Source of the DNA: Sandaracinobacteroides sp041675905
GTDB taxonomy: Bacteria; Pseudomonadota; Alphaproteobacteria; Sphingomonadales; Sphingomonadaceae
Length of the DNA stretch: 64,000 bases
Reading direction: 5' to 3'
Assembly (NCBI GenBank): GCA_041675905.1
Contig: JBAYSX010000012.1
Location: 11,172-75,171, forward strand
Shown here in pieces: positions 27,195 to 35,251 of this stretch; the stretch's first letter is position 1; each line of letters opens with the position of its first letter. The notes under the pieces were generated by a model. That model ran no database searches. It was not told the DNA's origin and saw only the letters and a program-made list of their open reading frames with translations. The translations under genes were made by a program, and so were the position numbers.

Positions 27195-27929
27195 CTAGAA
27201 ATGATCCTTGGCGCGGCGGCGTTCCGCCAGTTCCGTAACATTCGCCGCGCGCACGAACGGGTTGGTCGCCAGTTCGGAGGCAAGCGGGAAGGGCACGGTT
27301 GGCGCGCCATGTTCACGCTGTTCACGGACTTCTTCCAGGCGGTTGGCCAGCGCCGCATTATCCGGTTCGACTGTCACAGCGAAAAGAGCGTTGGAAAGAG
27401 TATATTCATGGGCGCAATAGACCTGCGTATCGGGTGGCAAATGTTTCAACCGGCCCAGCGCCTTATACATGTCTTCCGCGGTTCCTTCGAACAGTCGCCC
27501 GCAGCCCATTGCAAAGAGCGTATCACCGGGAAACAGCACGCTGGCGGTGGGGAAATACCAGGCGATATGGCCGGCGGTATGTGCACCGACGAAAATCACC
27601 TCGCCATGATGCGGGCCGAGTTCGATCGTATCGCCATCCCGCACCATGCGGGTCATGCCGGGGATTTTCGCCTGTTCATAGGCGGGGCCAACAATGGCGC
27701 AGCCGGTAATCGCCTCTATCGCCGCATTGCCGCCTATATGATCCGGGTGCCAATGGGTGTTGAGGATATGGGTGATTTTCAACCTGTTCGCTTCAGCGGC
27801 GGCCAGCACGGGTTCGGCCTCTGCCGGGTCCACAACGGCGACGGTCCCCGGCTGATACTCAAACAGCCAGATATAATTGTCTGTCCGCGCCGGTACGCAA
27901 TGCACCCTCGCAAAGGGCAGGGCGCTCAT
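27195..27929 (-). CDS. gloB: Hydroxyacylglutathione hydrolase (glyoxalase II)
   Basis: This 244-residue metallo-beta-lactamase-fold enzyme hydrolyses S-lactoylglutathione to lactate and glutathione. The binuclear metal motif is NTHWHPDHIGG near 56-66; later ligands are in GAHTAGHIAWY and FPGDTLFAMGCGRLFEG. The C-terminal helical domain carries the glutathione-binding pattern ATNPFVRA. It starts three bases after gloA, which makes the two steps of methylglyoxal removal one operon, and it is followed by the M3 peptidase gene. Confidence 0.95.
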   Translation of the reverse strand: MSALPFARVHCVPARTDNYIWLFEYQPGTVAVVDPAEAEPVLAAAEANRLKITHILNTHWHPDHIGGNAAIEAITGCAIVGPAYEQAKIPGMTRMVRDGDTIELGPHHGEVIFVGAHTAGHIAWYFPTASVLFPGDTLFAMGCGRLFEGTAEDMYKALGRLKHLPPDTQVYCAHEYTLSNALFAVTVEPDNAALANRLEEVREQREHGAPTVPFPLASELATNPFVRAANVTELAERRRAKDHF

Positions 27930-27932
27930 CAG

Positions 27933-28349
27933 CTACCAGCTTCCGATATTGGGCGCGGAGGCCCAGGGTTCGGCGGCGGGCAACGGATCGCCGGCCTGCA
28001 ATAATTCAATCGAGATGCCGTCAGGTGTGCGGACGAACGCCATATGACCGTCGCGGGGAGGGCGGTTGATCGTTACCCCGGCATCGGCCAGCCGTTTGCA
28101 GATATCGTAAATATGATCGACGCGATAGGCGATGTGGCCGAAATTGCGCCCCCCGTCATAGTCTTTTTCGTCCCAGTTATGGGTCAACTCCACCTGGGCA
28201 TCTTCATCGCCGGGTGCAGCCAGATAGATCAGCGTAAAGCGGCCCTTTTCGCTGTCGTATCGTCGCACCTCGCGCAATCCCAGCAGTTCGAAGAAGCGGA
28301 TGGATTCATCCCGATCGGACACGCGGATCATGGTGTGAAGATATTTCAT
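27933..28349 (-). CDS. gloA: Lactoylglutathione lyase (glyoxalase I)
   Basis: This 138-residue VOC-fold enzyme converts the methylglyoxal-glutathione adduct to S-lactoylglutathione. Metal ligands are recognisable: His5 in MKYLHTMIRV, Glu in VELTHNW, His in GHIAYRVD and Glu in SIELLQAG. The frame is open to 28385, but the family starts at MKYLHT, so the ATG at 28347-28349 is used. The gene is first in the gloA-gloB-M3 operon and is divergent from the SIMPL gene, with 56 bases between them. Confidence 0.95.
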   Translation of the reverse strand: MKYLHTMIRVSDRDESIRFFELLGLREVRRYDSEKGRFTLIYLAAPGDEDAQVELTHNWDEKDYDGGRNFGHIAYRVDHIYDICKRLADAGVTINRPPRDGHMAFVRTPDGISIELLQAGDPLPAAEPWASAPNIGSW

Positions 28350-28405
28350 GCTGGTATCGGTCGCCTTGTCGCCGCATATTGTCAAGCCGATGATAAGGAG
28401 CCGTT

Positions 28406-29110
28406 ATGGATTGGAAAGCCTCGCCAGTATTGGCCGGAGCACTGGTTGGCCTTGGGCTGGGGCTGGCCGGGTTGTTTATCGGCCACGGTGTGGAGCGCGT
28501 GCAAAGGGGAGCGGCAACGGTATCCGTGCGCGGCCTGGCGGAGCGCGATGTCGTGGCGGACCTCGCCACCTGGACCATCGCGACCCAGGCGAACGGCAGT
28601 AATCTGGCGGATGTGCAGGCCAAAGCCGACGCGGATGCCGAGGCTGTGCGGCGGTTTCTCTTGTCCAATGGCTTTCCGGCTGACGAGATCCAGCCGCGTG
28701 GTTCATCGGTCAATCAATGGTTCGAACCGGGTCGGGGCCTTAACATCACGATCCGCCAGCGCTTTCAGGTTCGCACCTCGGATATTCCGCGCATGGAGCG
28801 CGCCTTCGCCAACCAGGCCGAGATCATCCGGCAGGGCGTGGCGCTGGATAGCGACGGCGGCGGCGGGCTGACGTACAGCTTCACCAGGCTGAACGACATC
28901 AAGCCGGAAATGATCGCCGAAGCCACCAGAGCCGCGCGCGAGGCGGCCGATCAGTTCGCCAATGACAGCGATACCAGCGTCGGCGGTATCCGCCAGGCAA
29001 CCCAGGGGCTGTTTTCCATTACCGGGCGCGATGGCGATCCCGGTGTCGGCACCGATACACCATTGCAAAAAGTTCGGGTAGTCACCACCGTCAGCTTCTA
29101 TCTTGACTGA
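28406..29110 (+). CDS. SIMPL-domain protein (DUF541), membrane-anchored
   Basis: This 234-residue protein has one N-terminal membrane segment (residues 7-28, rich in Gly, Leu and Ala) followed by a SIMPL domain. The domain begins TVSVRGLAERDVVADLATW and continues with a KADADAEAVRRFL helix and VRTSDIPRMERA. The order matches periplasmic DUF541 proteins linked to envelope or oxidative stress, whose biochemical role is not settled. GGAG precedes the ATG. It reads into sufE, and its stop lies 22 bases before the sufE ATG. Confidence 0.85.
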   Translation: MDWKASPVLAGALVGLGLGLAGLFIGHGVERVQRGAATVSVRGLAERDVVADLATWTIATQANGSNLADVQAKADADAEAVRRFLLSNGFPADEIQPRGSSVNQWFEPGRGLNITIRQRFQVRTSDIPRMERAFANQAEIIRQGVALDSDGGGGLTYSFTRLNDIKPEMIAEATRAAREAADQFANDSDTSVGGIRQATQGLFSITGRDGDPGVGTDTPLQKVRVVTTVSFYLD

Positions 29111-29132
29111 GCCTGCCGGAGACACGCACTCG

Positions 29133-29543
29133 ATGTTGCCAACGACCGCCGAGATTGAAGATGAATGGGAAGCAGCCCTCGACTGGGATGAACGCTATGC
29201 GTTTCTGATCGACCTGGGCCGCAGTCTGGCGCCGATGGACGCTGCTCTGAAAACCGAGGCGACGCGGGTGCGCGGCTGCTCCGCCAATGTGTGGGTGTAT
29301 CCGCTGGTGGAAGAGGATGTATTGCACTTTCAGGCGGATAGCGACGCCGCCATCACCAAGGGAATTGTGGCGCTGGTAGTGGCGATGGCTGACGGCAAAT
29401 CTCCGGCGGAGGTGCTGGCGACAGATTTTGAGGGCGTCATCGACCGTCTCGGCCTGCGCCAGCATCTGTCTTCCAACCGCACACAGGGGCTACCCAATAT
29501 GATCGCGCGGGTGCGGGAAGCGGCGGAACGGCTCAGCGTTTGA
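29133..29543 (+). CDS. sufE: SufE-family cysteine desulfuration protein
   Basis: This 136-residue sulfur acceptor takes persulfide sulfur from the desulfurase SufS and passes it to the Fe-S scaffold. The active-site loop is RVRGCSANVWVYP, with the acceptor Cys near 48, in the usual TRVxGCxSxVW context. A TTG at 29103 would extend it by ten residues, but the ATG at 29133 fits the family length. It stands alone here; the rest of the suf operon is elsewhere. Its 3' end overlaps the convergent glpQ by 11 bases. Confidence 0.92.
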   Translation: MLPTTAEIEDEWEAALDWDERYAFLIDLGRSLAPMDAALKTEATRVRGCSANVWVYPLVEEDVLHFQADSDAAITKGIVALVVAMADGKSPAEVLATDFEGVIDRLGLRQHLSSNRTQGLPNMIARVREAAERLSV

Positions 29544-30567
29544 GCGCTTTTGCCCCATCCGCGACGGAATCGCTGAAAAAGCCGTCGATTCCTGTTTTCA
29601 GATAGGCGCGGATTTCTCCGATCGCATCGCCGCGATTCTGCGGTTCCGTGCCTTTGCGATAATCCGCCGGGAGAAAGGCGTTTTCCGGGCGAAATGTCCA
29701 GACATGCACCAGTAATCCGGCCCGGTGTGCATCGGCCACAATTTGCGTGGGTGCGCCGAGCCTGTCCTGATCGTTACGGGGGATCACCATCAGCCGTTCG
29801 ACCCCGATGCCATCGGCATAGGTCGCGATCTGCGCCAGGCCGGCCGGTGTCGCCATTTCGGCATAATTCAGTTCAGGATTATCGGGCGGGCCACCGCGAG
29901 AGGCCATCAACTGGACAAGTCGCAACTGCGTGTGTGTCCGCAAATATTGCAGATTGCCGACCTCGAAACTTTGAATAAATACCGGGTCATCGGCTGATGC
30001 ATAACCATGATCTGCCAGCGTCTCCAGCAACCGTTCCTCTAGCGGCAGACCGATTTCCCGGAAATAAGAGGGATGTTTGGTTTCGGGATAAATGCCAATC
30101 CGCCGCCCTGAGTGCTGTTCTTCTGCTGCGACCAGTTCCAGTATTTCTTCGAGGGTCGGGATGGTCTCCTGACCATCCGACACAGCATTTCCTGGCCGCA
30201 AATCAGGTAAACGCTCCCGCGCACGCAGCGTTTTCAGCTCCGCCAGCGTAAAATCCTCGGTAAACCACCCCGCGATATCCTGCCCATCAATCCGCTTTAC
30301 CGTCCGCCTGTTGGCAAACTCCGGTCGCGCGGAAACATCGGTGGTGCCGCCAATCTCATTTTCGTGCCGGGCGACCAGAAAGCCGTCCTTTGTCGCGACC
30401 AGGTCCGGCTCGATATAATCCGCACCTTCCGCAATCGCGCGGACGTAGGCAGCGAGCGTGTGTTCCGGCAAGTCCGCAGATGCGCCGCGATGCGCAATCA
30501 GGATGGGTTCAGCCATCACGGGCAGAGCCAATGCCAGACATATGCTGGCAAAAAATACCCGGAACAT
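29533..30567 (-). CDS. glpQ: Periplasmic glycerophosphodiester phosphodiesterase
   Basis: This 344-residue enzyme has a signal peptide (MFRVFFASICLALALPVMA) and the GDPD core: LIAHRGASADLPEHTLAAY with the catalytic His, DYIEPDLVATKDGFLVARHE with metal Glu and Asp and the second His, then YPETKHPSYF and QSFEVGNLQYLR. It hydrolyses deacylated phospholipids to glycerol-3-phosphate and alcohol in the periplasm. It starts 17 bases after uvrC and may be transcribed with it. It converges on sufE with an 11-base overlap. Confidence 0.93.
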   Translation of the reverse strand: MFRVFFASICLALALPVMAEPILIAHRGASADLPEHTLAAYVRAIAEGADYIEPDLVATKDGFLVARHENEIGGTTDVSARPEFANRRTVKRIDGQDIAGWFTEDFTLAELKTLRARERLPDLRPGNAVSDGQETIPTLEEILELVAAEEQHSGRRIGIYPETKHPSYFREIGLPLEERLLETLADHGYASADDPVFIQSFEVGNLQYLRTHTQLRLVQLMASRGGPPDNPELNYAEMATPAGLAQIATYADGIGVERLMVIPRNDQDRLGAPTQIVADAHRAGLLVHVWTFRPENAFLPADYRKGTEPQNRGDAIGEIRAYLKTGIDGFFSDSVADGAKALKR

Positions 30568-30584
30568 ATTGCAGGTGCCTCACT

Positions 30585-32513
30585 TTATCCATGTGGATGG
30601 AAATGTGCATAGAGCGCTTCGGCCGTCGCTCGGCTGATGCCAGGCGCTTTTTGCAAATCCTCAACCGTTGCGTCCTTCACCGCACGTGTCGTGCCAAAGT
30701 GCGTCAGCAGCGCTTTTTTCCGCGCCGGCCCGATGCCCGGCACTTCGTCCAGCGTTGACACCGTCATTGCTTTGGATCGCTTTTGCCGGTGCGCGCCGAT
30801 GGCGAAGCGGTGAGCCTCGTCGCGCAGGCGCTGAAGGAAATAGAGCAGGGGATCGTTCGGCGGCAGCGCCAGTTCACGGCCATCGGGCAGGTGAAAAATC
30901 TCCCGGCCCGCGTTCCGATCTGGGCCCTTGGCGATGCCGACGACGGCGACGTCTTCCACCCCCAGATCGTCCAGTGCCGCCACTGCCGCCGTCACCTGAC
31001 CCTTGCCGCCGTCGATCAGCAACAGGTCTGGCCAGTCCGCCGTCTGCCGTTCGGGGTCTTCACGCTCCAGCCGGGCAAACCGACGGAAAAGCATCGCCCG
31101 CATCATGCCGAAATCATCGCCGGGGGTAATGTCGCCCGCCTTCATATTGAATTTACGGTAAGCGGATTTACGGAAACCTTCCGGCCCGGCTACCACCATC
31201 GCGCCCAGCGCATGACTGCCCTGAACATGGCTGTTATCATATATTTCAATACGTTGTGGCGGTTCATTCAGATTGAACAGCGCCGCTACAGCTTCCAGAT
31301 TGCGTAGCTGCGTCGTCGCTTCCGCCAGCCGTCTTTCCACCGCCTCGCGGGCGTTGCGCATCGCCTGTTCCACCAGGCGCCGGCGATGCCCCCGTTGCGG
31401 CGTGGACAGCGTAACCCGATATCCGGCGCGTTCCGATAAGGCGTCCGCCACAACCGTCGCTTCCGGCAGCGCCCGATCCAGAAAAATCTGTCGCGCTGGA
31501 ACCAGATCAGCGTAAAATTGCCCGAGAAACGCGGTCAAGATTTCGTCTTCGGAAACACCCGCCACATGCGAAGGGAAAACAGCACGATGCCCCCAATTCT
31601 GGCCACCGCGTATGAAGAATATTTGTACGCAAGCCGTGCCTCCTTGCTGGGCCATCGCAATCACATCCGCGTCCAGCGTCTGGCTTTCGGCATTGATGGC
31701 CTGGGTGCCCTGTATGGCAGTCAACGCCTGTAGCCGATCCCGGAACACCGCTGCCTGTTCATAATCCTGCACGGCGGCGGCGGCATTCATCCGATCCGCC
31801 AGCTTCCGCTGCACATCCTGACTGCGCCCGGACAAGAAGGCCCGCGCATCCTCCACCAGTTCGGCATAGCCCGCTTCGTCAATCCGGCCTACGCATGGCG
31901 CGGAACAGCGGCGGATCTGATAGAGCAGACATGGCCGGCTGCGGTTGGCCATGAAGCTGTCGGTGCAGGATCGCAGTAAAAACAGTTTTTGCAAGGCATT
32001 GAGCGTGGTGTTTACAGCGCCGCCACTGGCGAATGGGCCATAATAGATATGGTTGACGTCGCGTGCGCCGCGATGCTTGGACAGGCGCGGAAAGCGATGG
32101 CGTCCACCCAGTGCAATAAACGGAAAACTTTTATCATCGCGTAGAAGTACATTGTAGGGCGGTCGAAACCGCTTGATCAGTTGCGCCTCCAGTAACAATG
32201 CTTCCGCTTCACTGTTGGTCGTTACCACGGTCATGCCACGTGTTTGCGCTACCATGCGCAGAATACGCCGCGACAGGCCCTGAATTTGGGTATAATTGGC
32301 AACACGATTGCGTAACGCCCGCGCCTTGCCAACATAGAGTATTTGCTCTTCGGCATCGTACATGCGGTACACGCCCGGTTTCGCCGGTAATGTTTGCAAC
32401 GTATTACGGATGGCCGCCAGGCCAGCCTCCAGATCCGGCAAGCTGGCGCGCATGGTGCGGGTGGCCTGGGCTTCAGAAAAACGATCTTCGGAACCGGGAA
32501 GGCGGATAGTCAT
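30585..32513 (-). CDS. uvrC: Excinuclease ABC subunit C
   Basis: This 642-residue UvrC makes both incisions in nucleotide excision repair. Domains in order: GIY-YIG nuclease (KPGVYRMY near 45-52, LYVGKARALRNRV near 59-71), a UVR helix pair (LADRMNAAAAVQDYEQAAVFRDRL), the RNase H-like endonuclease (IEIYDNSHVQGSHALGAMV; LLLIDGGKGQV), and a C-terminal double helix-hairpin-helix (LDEVPGIGPARKKALL). The length is normal. The gene begins 25 bases after the motB stop on the same strand, so it could receive transcription from the flagellar operon. No LexA box is visible before it. Confidence 0.97.
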   Translation of the reverse strand: MTIRLPGSEDRFSEAQATRTMRASLPDLEAGLAAIRNTLQTLPAKPGVYRMYDAEEQILYVGKARALRNRVANYTQIQGLSRRILRMVAQTRGMTVVTTNSEAEALLLEAQLIKRFRPPYNVLLRDDKSFPFIALGGRHRFPRLSKHRGARDVNHIYYGPFASGGAVNTTLNALQKLFLLRSCTDSFMANRSRPCLLYQIRRCSAPCVGRIDEAGYAELVEDARAFLSGRSQDVQRKLADRMNAAAAVQDYEQAAVFRDRLQALTAIQGTQAINAESQTLDADVIAMAQQGGTACVQIFFIRGGQNWGHRAVFPSHVAGVSEDEILTAFLGQFYADLVPARQIFLDRALPEATVVADALSERAGYRVTLSTPQRGHRRRLVEQAMRNAREAVERRLAEATTQLRNLEAVAALFNLNEPPQRIEIYDNSHVQGSHALGAMVVAGPEGFRKSAYRKFNMKAGDITPGDDFGMMRAMLFRRFARLEREDPERQTADWPDLLLIDGGKGQVTAAVAALDDLGVEDVAVVGIAKGPDRNAGREIFHLPDGRELALPPNDPLLYFLQRLRDEAHRFAIGAHRQKRSKAMTVSTLDEVPGIGPARKKALLTHFGTTRAVKDATVEDLQKAPGISRATAEALYAHFHPHG

Positions 32514-32538
32514 GACGCCCCTGCATATGGGGGCGGAC

Positions 32539-33378
32539 TCAGTCCTGCAACAGGGTGATGCTCATGCGCCGATTACGCGGGTCGAAGGGATCGGTGGCGA
32601 TATAAGGGTCGGTGTGGGCAACGCCCTCCAGGCGGGCAAAGCGACCTTCCGGGATGCCCGCCCGCGCCAGGCGTTGGCGCGTCGCTTCGGCGCGGATGGC
32701 GGACAGCACCCAGTTGTTGGCGGCCCGGTCCGCTCCGGTGCGCGCGAAAGGCACGGCATCCGTATGGCCGCGAATGGCGATTTTGTTGGGAACGGTGGCA
32801 ATCGCTTCGGCCACGGTTTGCAATAGCGCGATGGCGCGCGGGTCCATCGCCGCCGTACCGTTCACAAACATGGAATAATCCGCTGCATCAATCAGTTCGA
32901 TACGCAGCCCTTCCAGCGTATCCGTGAAGCGCACCTTGTCTTCCAAACCCTGTAATGCCGGATTCTTCTTCAATAATTCGCGCACGTTTTTCTCGATATC
33001 TTCGAGTTTGGCTTTTTGCTGGGACGGAACATGTGCACCGTTACCGACGGGATTTCCGGTTTGTAGTTGTATTACACTACGTTGGGCGTGCGATGCCGCG
33101 CCATCTTCCTGCTGCAACGATCGCCCGCCCAACACGCCATTACTTCCGCCCGAACTTTGCGTCCGTAACAAATTGGGCGGCGCAAAATAATCAGCGATGC
33201 CGCGCCTTTCCTTTTCACTTGTGGAGCCAAGCAGCCACAACAGCAGAAAAAACGCCATCATCGCCGTTACGAAATCGGCATAGGCAACTTTCCACGCGCC
33301 GCCGGAATGGCCGCCGCCATGCGCCTTAACCTTGACCTTGCGGATGAGAACTTCGGGTTCGGGGAGCGGGCCTGACAT
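32539..33378 (-). CDS. motB: Flagellar stator protein MotB
   Basis: This 279-residue protein has one membrane helix (about 34-51) with the proton-carrying Asp35 in AYADFVTAMMAFF. A periplasmic OmpA-like peptidoglycan-binding domain lies at the C-terminus (about 150-275; IRGHTDAVPFARTGADRAANNWVLS). The start directly abuts the motA stop. With MotA it forms the ion-driven stator around the motor. The Asp and the overall style point to protons as the coupling ion. It is the last flagellar gene of the long minus-strand operon. Confidence 0.95.
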   Translation of the reverse strand: MSGPLPEPEVLIRKVKVKAHGGGHSGGAWKVAYADFVTAMMAFFLLLWLLGSTSEKERRGIADYFAPPNLLRTQSSGGSNGVLGGRSLQQEDGAASHAQRSVIQLQTGNPVGNGAHVPSQQKAKLEDIEKNVRELLKKNPALQGLEDKVRFTDTLEGLRIELIDAADYSMFVNGTAAMDPRAIALLQTVAEAIATVPNKIAIRGHTDAVPFARTGADRAANNWVLSAIRAEATRQRLARAGIPEGRFARLEGVAHTDPYIATDPFDPRNRRMSITLLQD

Positions 33379-34242
33379 TTACCGGCCCCGCATGCCTTCG
33401 AATACTTCGGAAAAGGCGGGCTGATTGGCGGGGCTGATCGCCGTGCGCGCCTGCTCCAGTACAATCGGCTGCGGCTGATTGCGGATGGAGGCGAGGATCA
33501 CGCGGCGCACCACATGATAGATTTCCGCATCTGCCTCGATAATATGCTTCAGCCGTGCCGCCGCAGGCCCAACGAGACCATAGGCGAGCAAGACACCCAG
33601 AAATGTTCCGACCAGGGCGGAGCCGATCATTGCTCCCAGGACCGCCGGGGGCTGGTCGATAGAGCCCATCGTCTTCACGACGCCCAGCACGGCGGCGACG
33701 ATGCCCAACGCCGGCAGCGCATCCGCCAGCACATGCATTTTCTCGCACGGTTCCATCGCATGCTGATGTTGGGTAGCGATTGCGCTATCCAACACGTCTT
33801 CGATAGCCACGGAACTCACCGTCCCGGTAGATACCACCAGCAAACGCAATGTATCGCATACCAGGCTGACAAAGAATGGGTCCGCCAGCAACTGCGGATA
33901 TTCGGACCAGATGTTGGAGGATTGCGGGCTTTCCACATGCGCCTCTACCGCAACCGCGCCTTCGACTTTCAACAGCCGCACCAGTTTTACGGTCAGAAAT
34001 ATCGCGGCCAGATAGTCGGCCTTGCGAAAGCGCGGCCCCTTGAAAATCCGCATCGTGCCAGCGCCCAGCTCTTTCAGGCTTTTGACATTATTGGAAATGA
34101 TCAGGGCGCCAATAGCAGCACCGCCGATAATCAGCATTTCATGGGGCAGGGCATGTAATATCGGGCCAAGATTTCCACCCGTAAGCGCAAATCCGCCAAA
34201 CACCATAACCAGCAGCACGAGGACTCCGATCAATGCCATCAT
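33379..34242 (-). CDS. motA: Flagellar stator protein MotA
   Basis: This 287-residue protein has four predicted membrane segments. The first two are near the N-terminus (LIGVLVLLVMVFGGFAL; MLIIGGAAIGALIIS), followed by a cytoplasmic loop carrying charged residues for rotor contact. Two late segments follow (PALGIVAAVLGVVKTMG; GSALVGTFLGVLLAYGLVG). The frame is open to 34353, but the ATG at 34240-34242 has AGGAG nine bases before it and matches family length. A sigma-28-like site lies 35-61 bases upstream. motB follows without a gap. Confidence 0.95.
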   Translation of the reverse strand: MMALIGVLVLLVMVFGGFALTGGNLGPILHALPHEMLIIGGAAIGALIISNNVKSLKELGAGTMRIFKGPRFRKADYLAAIFLTVKLVRLLKVEGAVAVEAHVESPQSSNIWSEYPQLLADPFFVSLVCDTLRLLVVSTGTVSSVAIEDVLDSAIATQHQHAMEPCEKMHVLADALPALGIVAAVLGVVKTMGSIDQPPAVLGAMIGSALVGTFLGVLLAYGLVGPAAARLKHIIEADAEIYHVVRRVILASIRNQPQPIVLEQARTAISPANQPAFSEVFEGMRGR

Positions 34243-34276
34243 CCGTGCGCGCTCCTTTACTGCCTGGACGGGTAGG

Positions 34277-34303
34277 ATAACGGACGGGCGGTGGCGGAGT
34301 TTA
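34277..34303 (-). promoter_or_regulatory. Possible sigma-28 promoter before motA
   Basis: On the minus strand TAAA (34303-34300) is followed after exactly 15 bases by TCCGTTAT, which matches the FliA -10 consensus GCCGATAA in five of eight positions. It stands in the 79-base gap between flgL and motA, the longest gap in the operon after flgB. Confidence 0.35.
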
Positions 34304-34321
34304 GGCGGGTATCTGTGGCAG

Positions 34322-35239
34322 CTAGCCCAGCCGGTCGAACAGAGTCCCATCAAAAAGCCGGGAAAAGCTGAGTTGGGATGCGTTTAATGTCATTTGCAGA
34401 GACTGCATCTCAACGAATGCTGCCGTCAGATCGACGCCGCGCACATCCGCAATGCCGCGGGCGACATCCAGCTTCGCGCTGGCGATGCGGTTTGATTCCA
34501 CCTGCAACCGCGCGCCGCCTGCACCGATCAGGGCCTGACCGAGGATCAACCGGTCATTCGCATGATCCAGACCTTCGATTGCGCTGGCGAGCGCCAGATT
34601 GCGTGCTTCGTTTTCCGGTTCCATCAGTGCTGCCGTCAGCTGATCGAGCAGCGCGAATGCGCCAGTGGCTTCGTCACCGAACAATTGCGGCCCACCCGGT
34701 GGGGCGGCGGTGACGACGCCAGCGGCTTCCGCGCCGGCTGTGCCGCCAAATCCTTGCCAGCGTACCACCCCCCCATCCGGGTCGGCGGCATAGGGTGGCT
34801 GAGCATTGTCCGCACCGCCAAACAGAAACCGCCCGCTATCGTCGCGGCTGTTGGCCGCGTCGATCAGTTGCGATTTCAATATGGCGATTTCATGCGCAAT
34901 GATCTGGCGGGATTCTGCGTCCATCGAACCGTTGGCTGCAGACAAGGCGAGGTCGCGGGCGCGAAGCAGCGCTTCAGATGCGCTTTCGATGCCCGTTTCG
35001 GCTAATGCCAGACGGCTGGAAGCGCGGTCGATCACGCGCTGCTCGGCATCGAGCCGCCCCGTCATGCGCACCAGCGCCGCCGCGCGGTTCGCGCCGGCAG
35101 GGTCTTGCGCAGGTTCAGTGAATTTCTCGCCAGTGGATATTTGCTTGTCGAGTTGAGCGATACGATCCTCGATCCGGGCCATGCGGTCGGCCTGCACGGG
35201 AATGGGGGAACGGCTGTTGACGAGCACGGGAGTTGCCAT
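34322..35239 (-). CDS. flgL: Flagellar hook-filament junction protein FlgL
   Basis: This 305-residue protein has a flagellin-like N-terminal helical region (RIEDRIAQLDKQISTGEKFTEPAQDPAGANRAAAL) and a C-terminal helix ending LQSLQMTLNASQLSFSRLF, the pairing typical of FlgL/HAP3. It connects FlgK to the flagellin filament. The middle is a short variable domain. It begins 12 bases after flgK, as in most flagellar operons. It is somewhat shorter than enterobacterial FlgL but of normal length for alphaproteobacteria. Confidence 0.92.
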   Translation of the reverse strand: MATPVLVNSRSPIPVQADRMARIEDRIAQLDKQISTGEKFTEPAQDPAGANRAAALVRMTGRLDAEQRVIDRASSRLALAETGIESASEALLRARDLALSAANGSMDAESRQIIAHEIAILKSQLIDAANSRDDSGRFLFGGADNAQPPYAADPDGGVVRWQGFGGTAGAEAAGVVTAAPPGGPQLFGDEATGAFALLDQLTAALMEPENEARNLALASAIEGLDHANDRLILGQALIGAGGARLQVESNRIASAKLDVARGIADVRGVDLTAAFVEMQSLQMTLNASQLSFSRLFDGTLFDRLG

Positions 35240-35251
35240 CGAAAAATCTCC

